From the NCBI RefSeq assembly GCF_048595755.1, contig NZ_CP184360.1, positions 930,001-994,000 of the forward strand: a DNA stretch of 64,000 nucleotides. The letters are read 5' to 3'. Position numbers and translations under genes: made by a program. This DNA comes from Luteococcus sp048595755. Lineage in GTDB: Bacteria > Actinomycetota > Actinomycetes > Propionibacteriales > Propionibacteriaceae. Within the stretch, counting starts at the first letter, position 1. Each line of letters starts with the position of its first letter. Of the stretch, positions 43,705 to 52,407 are shown in pieces. Below the pieces are notes generated by a model. That model saw nothing but the letters and a program-made list of their open reading frames with translations. It made no database searches and was not told where the DNA came from.

Positions 43705-44637
43705 GTGAGTGTCGAGTTCGAGTACATGGGGCTGCACGAGGGTGAGCGGATCGAGTACCACCGCGGGTGGGACCGGCAGCGCGAGGTGCACGCCCGGGTG
43801 GCGGCGCAGGAGATGCCCGGACGGGTCATCCTGCTGGAGCACGAGGCGGTCTACACCGCCGGCAAGCAGACCCTGCCCCAGGAGCGCCCCTTCGACGGGA
43901 CCCCGGTGGTCGACGTCGACCGCGGCGGCAAGATCACCTGGCATGGCCCCGGACAGCTCGTCGGCTACCCGATCATCCGACTCCCAGACCGCGTGGGCGT
44001 GGTCGACCACGTGCGGCGTGTGGAGCAGGCGGTGATCGACCTGCTGGCCACCTACGGTCTCAGCGCCGGCCGCGTGCCCGGCCGTACCGGGGTGTGGCTG
44101 CCCGCCGACGACCCGGACTTCGTCCCGCCCGTCGCCACCGGCCCGCACCACGCCAAGAGCGTCGAGCGGACGGGTCTCTTCACGCCGGGCACCCCCTCGA
44201 CAGGCTCGGGGAGCGGTTCGGGTGGCCCAGGCTCGGGGAGCGAACCCGACGACGATCCCCGAGCCTGTCGAGGGGCTTCGGATCTCCAGATCGCGGGCGT
44301 GGATGGCTTCGACAGGCTCAGCCACCGTGAGTGGGGGCTCAGCCACCGGGAGTGGGGGCTCAGCCATCGGGATTGGGGGATGGGCCGTCCGGAGCGCAAG
44401 ATCTGCGCCATCGGGATTCGGGTGACCAAGCGCACCACCATGCACGGCTTCGCCATCAATGTGAGCAATGCCTCGGCCGGCTTCGACAACATCGTCCCGT
44501 GCGGCATCCCGGATGCCGGCGTGACCACCCTTGCCGCGGAGCTCGGGGGCCAGGCACCGCCGCTGGTGGAGGTGGCCGAACGGCTGCAGCCGCTGCTGGC
44601 CGCCCATCTTGCCCGGGAAGGTAGCCTGAAGCCGTGA
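43705..44637 (+). CDS. lipB: Octanoyltransferase LipB with in-frame repeat insert
   Basis: Transfers octanoyl from ACP to lipoyl domains. Normal LipB is about 210-240 residues; this one is 310. Conserved core: EHEAVYTAGKQT, DRGGKITWHGPGQLVGYPII, GRTGVWLP (to P133), then RKICAIGIRVTKRTTMHGFAIN with catalytic K232, and IVPCGIPD with catalytic C266. Between P133 and G229 lie about 95 extra residues. Residues 163-225 are translated dispersed repeats: STGSGSGSGGPGSGSEP and the threefold LSHREWG. All catalytic motifs and the frame are kept, and lipA follows with a GTGA overlap, so the gene looks functional. Residues 134-162 may be a lineage-specific loop. Confidence 0.92.
   Translation: MSVEFEYMGLHEGERIEYHRGWDRQREVHARVAAQEMPGRVILLEHEAVYTAGKQTLPQERPFDGTPVVDVDRGGKITWHGPGQLVGYPIIRLPDRVGVVDHVRRVEQAVIDLLATYGLSAGRVPGRTGVWLPADDPDFVPPVATGPHHAKSVERTGLFTPGTPSTGSGSGSGGPGSGSEPDDDPRACRGASDLQIAGVDGFDRLSHREWGLSHREWGLSHRDWGMGRPERKICAIGIRVTKRTTMHGFAINVSNASAGFDNIVPCGIPDAGVTTLAAELGGQAPPLVEVAERLQPLLAAHLAREGSLKP
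44192..44379. repeat. Repeat insertion inside lipB
   Basis: CCCCTCGACAGGCTCGGGGA (44193-44212) and its exact 20-bp complement (44256-44275) enclose 43 bp containing a third core copy (44227-44242). After a 30-bp spacer, a CTTCGACAGGCTCAGCCACC element opens a 21-bp tandem array with units at 44317, 44338 and 44359. Total length is a multiple of three in effect, keeping lipB open. This is the same repeat family as at 23141, 33909, 41534 and 53416. Confidence 0.95.
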
Positions 44638-45557
44638 CGATCGCTCCTGAAGGCCGCAAGCTGCTCCGTGTCGAGGTCAAGAACTCCCAGACCCCCATCG
44701 AACGAAAGCCCAAGTGGATCAAGACCACGGCGACGATGGGTCCGGAATATCGAGACCTGCAGGAACTGGTGAAGGGTGAAGACCTGCACACCGTCTGCCA
44801 GGAGGCCGGTTGCCCCAACATCTTCGAGTGCTGGGAAGACCGTGAGGCCACCTTCCTCATTGGTGGCGACCACTGCACCCGTCGCTGCGACTTCTGCCAG
44901 ATCGAGTCGGCCAAGCCCGAGGGCTATGACCGTGAGGAACCGGTCCGCGTCGCCGAGAGCGTCAAGAAGATGGGCCTGCGCTATGCCACCGTCACCGGCG
45001 TGTGCCGCGACGACCTCGAGGACGAGGGTGCCTGGCTGTATGCCGAGACCATCCGCCAGATCCACCAGATGAACCCCGGCGTCGGCGTCGAGATGCTGGC
45101 CCCCGACTTCAGCGGCAAGAGGGAATTCCTCGAGCAACTCTTCGAGGCCAGGCCGGAGGTCTTCGGGCACAACGTGGAGACGGTGCCGCGCATCTTCAAG
45201 CGCATCCGCCCCGGCTTCCGCTACGAGCGCTCGCTGGAGGTGCTGACCATGGCCCGCGAGGCCGGCCTGGTCACCAAGAGCAACCTGATCCTGGGCATGG
45301 GCGAGACCCGTGAGGAGATCAGCGAGGCGATGCAGGACCTGTACGACGCAGGCACCGAGCTGCTGACCATCACGCAGTACCTGCGTCCCAATGTGACCCT
45401 GTTGCCGATCGACCGGTGGGTCACCCCGCAGGAATTCGACGAACTGGCCGAGGAGGCCACCCAGATCGGCTTCAGCGGTGTGATGAGCGGGCCGATGGTG
45501 CGCTCGTCGTACCGCGCCGGACGTCTCTACCGCCAGGCCATCGAGGCCCGCGGCTGA
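44634..45557 (+). CDS. lipA: Lipoyl synthase
   Basis: Radical-SAM enzyme of 307 residues inserting two sulfurs into protein-bound octanoate to form lipoyl groups. Auxiliary cluster cysteines C55, C60 and C66 (VCQEAGCPNIFECW) and the SAM cluster CXXXCXXC at C81, C85 and C88 (CTRRCDFC) are all present, as is the C-terminal GVMSGPMVRSSYRAG motif with the ligand serine region. The GTG at 44634 overlaps the lipB stop. Length is normal for the family. Confidence 0.97.
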   Translation: MTIAPEGRKLLRVEVKNSQTPIERKPKWIKTTATMGPEYRDLQELVKGEDLHTVCQEAGCPNIFECWEDREATFLIGGDHCTRRCDFCQIESAKPEGYDREEPVRVAESVKKMGLRYATVTGVCRDDLEDEGAWLYAETIRQIHQMNPGVGVEMLAPDFSGKREFLEQLFEARPEVFGHNVETVPRIFKRIRPGFRYERSLEVLTMAREAGLVTKSNLILGMGETREEISEAMQDLYDAGTELLTITQYLRPNVTLLPIDRWVTPQEFDELAEEATQIGFSGVMSGPMVRSSYRAGRLYRQAIEARG

Positions 45558-45564
45558 ACCCAGC

Positions 45565-46449
45565 ATGATGAAGCTGCTGGTCACGGGGCCACTCGCCGAA
45601 CAGGTGCGTGACGAGCTGGTGGCCCGCGGCTTCGACGAGCCGTTGCGGGCGGCCTCCGAGCCCAGCCCCGACGACCTGGCCTGGGCCACCGCGGTGGTCT
45701 GCCGCTCCCTGCCCGGCGAGGGCACCTATCGCTGGGTGCACTCCATCGCCGCCGGTCACGACCAGCTTGACGAGGCCCGGGACCGGATCGAGGTGTTCAC
45801 CCGCACCCTGGGCTCCCTGCCCGAGCAGATGGCCCATTCGGTCTGCTGGGCCGTGCTCGACCACGAACTGTTGGGGCCGCACCGTCGCCAGTGCCAGGCG
45901 CAGAACGACTGGGTGCGCACCCCGCACCAATGGCCGCCGGGCAGTTGTGTGCTGTTGGGCACCGGTGTCATCGCGCAACGCGTCGCGCAGGCCCTGCAGG
46001 CCTTGGGTTTCCACACGGTGGGAGTGAACCGCTCGGGCCGCGAGGCGCCGGGCTTCGACCACGTCACCACGCTGGAGGAGGCCGACCTGGAATCCGCCCA
46101 GGCGCTGGTGAACCTGCTTCCGCTGACCCCGCAGACGGCCGGCGCGGTGGGGGAGCAGGTCTTTCGACGGCTGCGCGGCGCGCTGTACGTCAACGTGGGC
46201 CGGGGCGACACCACTCGTCAGGAAGACCTGCGACGCGCCCTGCAGCAGGGGCACCTCTCCCACGCCCACCTGGACGTCACCACGCCCGAACCGTTGCCCG
46301 CCGAGCACTGGCTGTGGCGCCACCCGAAGGTCACCATCACCCCACACGTCGCGGCGATCACCCTGGCCAGCGACGTGGCCGAGGACGTGCTGGAGACCGT
46401 GGCCGACCTGCGAGCCGGCCGCAGCCCGCGACTGTTGGTGGCGGACTAG
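45565..46449 (+). CDS. D-2-hydroxyacid dehydrogenase family protein
   Basis: NAD(P)-dependent oxidoreductase of 294 residues. The nucleotide-binding GTGVIAQRVAQAL (GXGXXG-type) is at about 133-145, followed by VNVGRGDTTRQEDL with the arginine region, TTPEPLP with the catalytic acid and TPHVAA with the catalytic histidine. It probably reduces a 2-keto acid such as glyoxylate or hydroxypyruvate. It starts 7 bp after lipA and shares its operon. Its TAG stop overlaps the TAG stop of the convergent MFS gene within one CTAG. Confidence 0.87.
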   Translation: MMKLLVTGPLAEQVRDELVARGFDEPLRAASEPSPDDLAWATAVVCRSLPGEGTYRWVHSIAAGHDQLDEARDRIEVFTRTLGSLPEQMAHSVCWAVLDHELLGPHRRQCQAQNDWVRTPHQWPPGSCVLLGTGVIAQRVAQALQALGFHTVGVNRSGREAPGFDHVTTLEEADLESAQALVNLLPLTPQTAGAVGEQVFRRLRGALYVNVGRGDTTRQEDLRRALQQGHLSHAHLDVTTPEPLPAEHWLWRHPKVTITPHVAAITLASDVAEDVLETVADLRAGRSPRLLVAD

Positions 46450-47789
46450 AGTTCCGAGGCCTGCGGCCGTGGGCTCATGCCCAGGGCCGTGCCGCGGTCG
46501 AACTGGGCGGCGCCCATCGAACGGCTGGCCAGCCAGAAGAAGGCCGCCAGCGCCAGGTAGCCGACGCCGATGCCCACCAGCACGGAACGGGAGAGCCCGT
46601 CGGCGGGAACCAGCAGCGCGGCGATCACCGAGGCGAGCACCACGGCGGCGTTGAACAGCACGTCGTAGATGACGAAGACGCGGCCCTTCACCTCGTCGTC
46701 GATGTGGGCCTGGACCACCGTGTCGATGCAGATCTTGAGCGACTGCGCGAACCAGCCGATGAAGAAGCTGGCCGCCACCAACCACCATCGGTTCAGCACC
46801 TGTCCCGGCCCGAGCTGCACGGCGGCACTGGCCAGCAGCAGCACCAGGATGGTGCGGTGCATGCCCATCCGGTGCGCGAGCACCGGCACCAACACCACCG
46901 ACGAGGCGAAACCCACCCCGCTGGCACCCATCCACAGGCCGATGTCGGCCATCGCGGCCTCCGTCTGCTGCGGGCCGTGCACCTGGATGCGGAAGAGCAG
47001 GATGATGCTGACCAGCGTCAGCCCGTAGAGCACCCGCTGGCAGGTGATGGTGGTCAGCCCGAGCAGGGCGGGACGACGACTCACCAGGTGCGCGCCGCCG
47101 TCGCGGATGGCCGCGAGGGTCTGGGCAAAGCGGGTGCGTGGGGCGGGCACCATCGGGCCCAGGTCGCGCGCGCCCAGCCCGGCGGCCACCAGGCTGGAAC
47201 AGGCCCACATGGCCGCGGCGCAGCAGAAGATCACGGCGTCGGCGACGTGCGCCGGCCACGGGGAGGCCAGCCGGATGCCGGCGGCCAGTCCACCGCCGAG
47301 CAGGACGCCCAGCGGGCCGATCATGGGCATCACCGCGGAGGCCGTGAGGAATTCGTCGTCGTCGATGGTGTGCTGCAGGCCCGCGGCCAGCCCGGCGAGC
47401 ACGAAGCGGTTGAGTGCCAGCGCCACCATCAGCGCGACGAAGAGCACGGTCTGCACCAGGGCCGAGGCGGCCCCGGTGACGATGATCGCGGCGATCAGCA
47501 GCGCCAGCACGCAGCGGACGGCGTCCACCACCACGGCGGTGGTGCGTCGTGACCAGCGATCCAGGTAGCCGCTGACGAAGGGGCCGACGATGCTGAAGGG
47601 CATCAGGGTGATGGCGAACATCGCCGCAATGGCCCAGGCCGTGGGCTGCTGGGCGGGGTTGAACAGGATGTGGCTGGCCATGCCGATCTGCAGGGTTCCG
47701 TCGGCGCACTGGGTGAGCGCGCGGATGGTGAACAGCTTGCGGAAACGGTCATGGCGCAGGAGTCGACGCAGGTTGCGCACGAAGGTCAC
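46446..47789 (-). CDS. MFS transporter
   Basis: Polytopic membrane protein of 447 residues with about 11-12 helices. The N-terminal RFRKLFTIRALTQCADGTLQ and the A-like loop SGYLDRWSRRTTAVVVDAVRC point to an MFS efflux-like protein. The central loop (about 205-250) is cytosolic. The start is a GTG at 47789 after AGGAG; longer reading upstream adds unrelated residues. Substrate unknown. Convergent with the dehydrogenase gene, sharing the CTAG of both stops. Confidence 0.85.
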   Translation of the reverse strand: MTFVRNLRRLLRHDRFRKLFTIRALTQCADGTLQIGMASHILFNPAQQPTAWAIAAMFAITLMPFSIVGPFVSGYLDRWSRRTTAVVVDAVRCVLALLIAAIIVTGAASALVQTVLFVALMVALALNRFVLAGLAAGLQHTIDDDEFLTASAVMPMIGPLGVLLGGGLAAGIRLASPWPAHVADAVIFCCAAAMWACSSLVAAGLGARDLGPMVPAPRTRFAQTLAAIRDGGAHLVSRRPALLGLTTITCQRVLYGLTLVSIILLFRIQVHGPQQTEAAMADIGLWMGASGVGFASSVVLVPVLAHRMGMHRTILVLLLASAAVQLGPGQVLNRWWLVAASFFIGWFAQSLKICIDTVVQAHIDDEVKGRVFVIYDVLFNAAVVLASVIAALLVPADGLSRSVLVGIGVGYLALAAFFWLASRSMGAAQFDRGTALGMSPRPQASEL

Positions 47790-47884
47790 GGGCCGCTCCT
47801 GTTCTGGGCCTGCACGGTGCAGGGGCACGCCGATGCTATCCGCCGCGGGCAACCGGGTTTGGACCGGTTGCTTGAATGGCGGGC

Positions 47885-48979
47885 ATGAGCACCACGCCGC
47901 GACTGTTCACACCCTTCCACGCCCGTGGGCTGGAGATCCGCAACCGCGCCTGGGTCTCTCCCATGTGCCAGTACAGCGTCGAGACCACCGACGGGGTGGT
48001 CGCCGACTGGCACCAGGTGCACTACGGCAGCCTGGCCGCCGGAGGTTGGGGGCTGGTGATGAGCGAGGCCGCGGCCGTGCTTCCCGAGGGACGGATCAGC
48101 CCCTGGGATGCCGGACTGTGGAATGACGAGCACGTCGCTGCGTGGCGACGCATCAACGACTTCATGCACGAGCACGGCGCCAGCACCGGCGTGCAGCTGG
48201 CCCACGCCGGTCGCAAGGCCAGCACCAACCGCGCGTGGCCCGGCTTCGTGCCCCGCACGATCCCCGGTGACGAGGGCGGTTGGCAGCCGGTGGGGCCCAC
48301 CGAGGCGCGTGCCGACGGCGCCGAGTACACCGCCGAGGTCAAGGTGCTCGACGAGGAGGGGATCGCCCAGGTGGTGGAGGCCTTCGCCCGGGCCGCGGTG
48401 CGGGCCGAGCAGGCAGGCTTCGACGTGGTGGAGGTGCATGCGGCGCACGGCTACCTGCTGCACCAGTTCTACTCGCCGCTGTCCAATACCCGCGACGACC
48501 AGTGGGGCGGCAGTTTCGAGAACCGGGTGCGGTTGACCCTGCAGGTGGTGGAGGCCATCCGCGAGCGCTACCAGGGGGTGTTGTTCGTGCGGTTGTCGGC
48601 CACCGACTGGACCGAGGGTGGCTGGACGCTGGAGGACGCGGTGCGGCTCGCGGCCCTGCTCAAGGAGCGCGGCGTCGATCTGGTGGACACCTCCAGTGGC
48701 GGCAATGTGCTGGCCGAGATCCCGGTGGGCCCGGGCTACCAGGTGCCCTTTGCCGAGCGGATCCGACGCGACGGCGGCATCGCCACCAGCGCGGTGGGCA
48801 TCATCGAGACCCCCAGCCAGGCCGAGACCATCCTGGCCACCGGGCAGGCCGACGCGGTGATGCTGGGGCGTGAGGCGCTGCGCGACATCAACTGGCCGCT
48901 GCGTGCGGCACACCAGCTGGGCGTCGCCAATGCCGATGCGCCTTGGCCCAGCCAGCGGTGGCGCGGCTGCTGGCGTTGA
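47885..48979 (+). CDS. Old Yellow Enzyme-family NADH:flavin oxidoreductase (YqjM-like)
   Basis: FMN-dependent ene-reductase of 364 residues. YqjM-class features are MSPMCQYS-like VSPMCQYS (Cys near the flavin), QLAHAGRKAST (active-site histidine region), HAAHGYLLHQFYSPLSNTR and the C-terminal ADAVMLGREAL phosphate-binding loop. It reduces activated C=C bonds, often as an oxidative or electrophile-stress enzyme. The ATG at 47885 gives the usual N-terminus; an ATG at 47876 would add three residues. No clear ribosome-binding site. Confidence 0.93.
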   Translation: MSTTPRLFTPFHARGLEIRNRAWVSPMCQYSVETTDGVVADWHQVHYGSLAAGGWGLVMSEAAAVLPEGRISPWDAGLWNDEHVAAWRRINDFMHEHGASTGVQLAHAGRKASTNRAWPGFVPRTIPGDEGGWQPVGPTEARADGAEYTAEVKVLDEEGIAQVVEAFARAAVRAEQAGFDVVEVHAAHGYLLHQFYSPLSNTRDDQWGGSFENRVRLTLQVVEAIRERYQGVLFVRLSATDWTEGGWTLEDAVRLAALLKERGVDLVDTSSGGNVLAEIPVGPGYQVPFAERIRRDGGIATSAVGIIETPSQAETILATGQADAVMLGREALRDINWPLRAAHQLGVANADAPWPSQRWRGCWR

Positions 48980-48982
48980 GAC

Positions 48983-49378
48983 TCAACCCGCGTCGAGCCG
49001 CCACTGCAGGAATTCGGTGAGGTCTCCGGTCTCACCGTCGCGCCCGCCCCGGCCGATCACCATGGGCGGTGGGGTGGGCTGCAGTTTCACCCCGGTCAAC
49101 CGGGCGAGCCTGCCACCCGGCACCGTCAGCACGTAGTAGCCGCCGTCGGTGCCGATGGCCAAGGACCGGTTCTTGCGCAGGTACCAACCGTGCTTGTCGG
49201 TCTTGGCAGTGCCGCCCGACATCAGGGTGGCGCGCAGCGGTTCGGGCTCGATGCCGCGTCGGGTGGCCTCGGCGACGAAGTCGTCGATCAACGGCTGGGC
49301 GGCCTGGGCCTCGGCGCGGGCCGCCTGCTCGGCAAGCTCGATGCGACGACGGGCGTCCTGCTGGCGTTGGCTAGACAT
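48983..49378 (-). CDS. Small hypothetical protein
   Basis: A 131-residue protein I do not recognise. Residues 1-50 form an Arg/Ala/Glu helix (RRRIELAEQAARAEAQAAQ); residues 60-110 look like a small beta domain (KTDKHGWYLRKNRSLAIGTDGGYYVLTV). No export signal. The stop lies 3 bp from the convergent oxidoreductase stop. Codon use is like the neighbours, so it is probably a real conserved actinobacterial protein. Confidence 0.72.
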   Translation of the reverse strand: MSSQRQQDARRRIELAEQAARAEAQAAQPLIDDFVAEATRRGIEPEPLRATLMSGGTAKTDKHGWYLRKNRSLAIGTDGGYYVLTVPGGRLARLTGVKLQPTPPPMVIGRGGRDGETGDLTEFLQWRLDAG

Positions 49379-49837
49379 GGGCCAACTCTAGGCGGATGGC
49401 CAGGGGCCGTGAGGGACGGTCTCGTCCGAGATCCCATTCCGGGGCGCCTGATGGAGGCCCTGCTGGGAAAGCCCTGCGGAGAAGAGGCACCTGGGGGCTG
49501 CTGGTCACCCCCAGCAACCCCCAGGGCGTATGTGGATCACGCTGAGAGCCACTGCTCAATCGGTGTGATGTAGGCCATTCTTGCACGTTCAAGACGGCTT
49601 TCACGGCCAGAACGTGAGATTTTCTCAATCAACTCTTCAATTCGCCGGGCAAGATCCAGCTATCGCAATGCCACTAGGGGTTTTGGTGATGCGCGAGGCT
49701 GAGTTTCCGCTGTGAACGTGCCGCTGTGCGAACCGATCATGCGGTGGGTCTTTGACTCGGCAGGGTCTCGCCGCTAGTGGGGCCGGTGCTTGGTGCCCCG
49801 GCGAGACGCGCGACGTCGACCTCCAGGGATGGCGAGA
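49379..49837. other. Intergenic region with lower GC and a coding remnant
   Basis: About 460 bp without an intact gene. The part 49540-49720 is visibly less GC-rich than its surroundings. On the minus strand 49659-49537 encodes a 40-residue conserved-looking helical tail (RIEELIEKISRSGRESRLER, then ITPIEQWLSA) ending in TGA, with TAG just upstream at 49662-49660. It looks like the 3' remnant of an acquired gene or a small protein with a non-ATG start. The rest shows no recognisable element. Confidence 0.45.
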
Positions 49838-49875
49838 GGCCGCGGAGCACAGCGATGAAACTGTGCTCCGCGGCC
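49838..49875. terminator. Terminator of the MacB-like ABC operon
   Basis: GGCCGCGGAGCACAG and its exact complement (15 bp) around CGATGAAA, 19 bp past the permease stop on the minus strand. Confidence 0.87.
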
Positions 49876-49893
49876 CCCTTCACGGCTCCCGGT

Positions 49894-52407
49894 TCACTCG
49901 GCGGCGAGGGCCTCCGTCGGGGTGGCGCTGGCGGCGCGACGCCCCGGCATGATCGAGGCGAGCGAGGCGGACAGCACCGCGATCACGATCAACCCCAGCG
50001 TCAGGGGCCAGTTGATGCCGAACTGGATCGGCGCCTCGATGGTGGCCTGGCGCAGCACCGACCGGATGCCCAACCAGCCGAAGAAGGCACCCGCCAGCGT
50101 GCCCACCAGGACACCCGCCAGGCCCAGCATGAGGGCCTCCACCAGCAGCATCAGCCGCAGCGAGGAGCGCTGCATGCCCAGCGCCCGCAGCAGGGCCGAC
50201 TCACGCGTTCGTTCGATCACCGACAGGCCGAGGGTGTTGGAGACACCGATCAGGGCGATCAGCACGGCCACGCCCAGCAGACCCGTGGTGACCATCATCA
50301 GGATGCTGAGCACGCGCTTGACCATGTAGGCCTCGGTGGCCGATCCGCCCACCCGCACCTCACCGTTCTGCATCATGCGCTCCAGCTGGGTCATGGTGGT
50401 GCCCATGTCGTCCAGGTTGGTCATCTTCAGCCACGCCAGCTGCGGACTGGGCTTGGCGACGAGCTTGCGCATGGTGTCCTGGCTGACGATCGCCATGCCG
50501 TCCTCCACGGCCTTCGACGGAGAGCCCGTCAACGTCACCGTCTGGCCATTGCCCTTCAGGACCACCTTCGTGCCCTCCTTGTACTGCTTGGGCAGCAGCA
50601 CCCGGTCGTCACCCAGGGAGGTGGGGACCACCTCGGTGACGCGGCGCATCTGGGGATTGAGCGCCACCACCGTGGAGACCTCGGCCGGGCCTTCGCTGGT
50701 CACCGCGCCGCCGGACATCGTGGCCCGCGCCGAGACATTGCCCACCGCTGCCAGCTTGTCCACGTTCTGCTGGCTGATGCCGGGCTGGGCATCCTTGCCG
50801 GTCGAGCTGAACGTGTTGTGCGCCACCGTGACGTCGACGGGGTAGGTGTTGGCGATCTCCTTGAGGACCGTCTTCTCCGCCGTCGCGGAGCCCACCTGCA
50901 GGGTGATGATCAGCCCGCAGGCCAGGATCAGGGCGCTGGCGGTGGCGGCGGCCCGCTTGGGATTGCGCACGGTGTTCATGGCGGCCAGCCGGGGCGTGGC
51001 ACCGAACAGGCCGAAGAGCTTGCCCATCATCCGCAGCACGGCCGGGATGAACAGCACCGCGCCGAAGAGCACACCGATGGCGATGAGGATGGCGCCCAGC
51101 AGCGCCGAGACGATCGGGCCGCGCATGACCGAGGCACCCTCGCCCACCGGGGCGTCCAGGGAGTACCAGGCAAGTGCCGCGCCGACGAGCACGAAGCCGC
51201 CACAGATGATGGCGCGCACCACCGACGCCTTGCGCTGCTGCTCACTGGTGGCCACCGGCTGCAGCGCCTCCAGCGGGGCGACGCGGGTGGCGCGCAGCGC
51301 CGGGAGCATGGCTGCCAGCACCGTCAGCAGGATCCCCAGGCCGAACTCGATGGCCAGCTCCGTCCACGGGAAGCTCAGGCCCCAGTAGGTGGCCTTGGTG
51401 TACGTCGCACCGGCCCAGGCGATGCCGGTGCCCAGCAGCAGGCCCAGGGCCGAACCGAGGGCGCCGAGCAGGATGGCCTCGGCCAGGAAGCGGCGTCGCA
51501 CCTGCGCGCCGGTGGCGCCCACGGCCCGCAGCAGGCCGATCTGTCGGCGTCGCTGGGCCAGCAGGATGGTGAAGGTGTTGGCGATGATGATCAGCCCCAC
51601 CAGTGCCGCGATGGCGCTGAAGGCCCACAGCATGTACTTCATCACGTCGAACTCGCCGGCGACCTCCTTCACCGACGCGGCCTGCGCGTCCTCACCGGTG
51701 TTCACCTCGAGGTTCTTGTCATCCTCCCCGGGGTAGCTCGGCTCGTCGGGATCGATCACCAGCGGTGCGACGGCGCTGCGCACCTGGTCGAGGGTGGCCG
51801 CGGGGTCCCCGTCGACGTCGACCAGCCAGTCGGCGTAGTTGACCTCCGCTTGGGAGGTTGCCTCCAGGGTGGCGCTGGGGAGGTAGGCGACCTGGAAGAA
51901 GATGCTCGGGGCATCATCGGTGGTTCCGCTGACCGTGAGCTTCTTGCCCCCGACGTCGACGCTGTCCCCGACGCCGACGCCCAGCTTCTCGGCCAGCTGG
52001 CTGGACAGGGCGATCTGGTTGCCGCCGGTGGGCCAGGCACCGTCCCTCAACGGGGCCCAGCGGAAGCGTTCGTCGGGCACCGCGTAGGCCTGGGTGTAGA
52101 CGGTGCGGTCCTCGGAACCGACGGGCATGTAGTTGCCGGTGCTGCGTTCGGCCAGCTGCACGCCGGGGACCTTGGCGAGGGCCTCGGTGACCTGCTTGCC
52201 GGTGACCCCGGGCTTGCCCTGGGTGATGTGCACCACGACGTCGGCCTTGGAGGTGGTCAGCGCCATGCCCTTGCCCAGGGCGTCCTGCTGGGTGGAGATG
52301 AAGACCGACACCGCCGCCATGAAGCCGATGCTGATGGCGATGGCGACCAGTGTCGCGATGATGCGCCCCGGGTGGTAGCGCACTTCCTTTGCTGCGTCGC
52401 GGAACAT
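49894..52407 (-). CDS. FtsX/MacB-type ABC transporter permease
   Basis: Large membrane subunit of 837 residues with two FtsX domains. One transmembrane helix (about 17-40) is followed by a MacB-like periplasmic domain (about 45-240), three helices (about 250-380), a linker helix pair (about 395-470), a second extracytoplasmic domain (about 500-660) and three final helices (about 685-825). The repeated QRRRQIGLLRAVGATGAQVRR and RTRESALLRALGMQRSSLR motifs are the paired FtsX signatures. Such systems act as mechanotransmitters exporting lipids or peptides. TGATG overlap with the ATPase stop ties the pair. Confidence 0.92.
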   Translation of the reverse strand: MFRDAAKEVRYHPGRIIATLVAIAISIGFMAAVSVFISTQQDALGKGMALTTSKADVVVHITQGKPGVTGKQVTEALAKVPGVQLAERSTGNYMPVGSEDRTVYTQAYAVPDERFRWAPLRDGAWPTGGNQIALSSQLAEKLGVGVGDSVDVGGKKLTVSGTTDDAPSIFFQVAYLPSATLEATSQAEVNYADWLVDVDGDPAATLDQVRSAVAPLVIDPDEPSYPGEDDKNLEVNTGEDAQAASVKEVAGEFDVMKYMLWAFSAIAALVGLIIIANTFTILLAQRRRQIGLLRAVGATGAQVRRRFLAEAILLGALGSALGLLLGTGIAWAGATYTKATYWGLSFPWTELAIEFGLGILLTVLAAMLPALRATRVAPLEALQPVATSEQQRKASVVRAIICGGFVLVGAALAWYSLDAPVGEGASVMRGPIVSALLGAILIAIGVLFGAVLFIPAVLRMMGKLFGLFGATPRLAAMNTVRNPKRAAATASALILACGLIITLQVGSATAEKTVLKEIANTYPVDVTVAHNTFSSTGKDAQPGISQQNVDKLAAVGNVSARATMSGGAVTSEGPAEVSTVVALNPQMRRVTEVVPTSLGDDRVLLPKQYKEGTKVVLKGNGQTVTLTGSPSKAVEDGMAIVSQDTMRKLVAKPSPQLAWLKMTNLDDMGTTMTQLERMMQNGEVRVGGSATEAYMVKRVLSILMMVTTGLLGVAVLIALIGVSNTLGLSVIERTRESALLRALGMQRSSLRLMLLVEALMLGLAGVLVGTLAGAFFGWLGIRSVLRQATIEAPIQFGINWPLTLGLIVIAVLSASLASIMPGRRAASATPTEALAAE

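Noticed and set aside
43705..44637. lipB as a pseudogene disrupted by repeats
   Set aside because: The frame is open throughout, both catalytic residues and flanking motifs are intact, and lipA is still coupled by a GTGA overlap.
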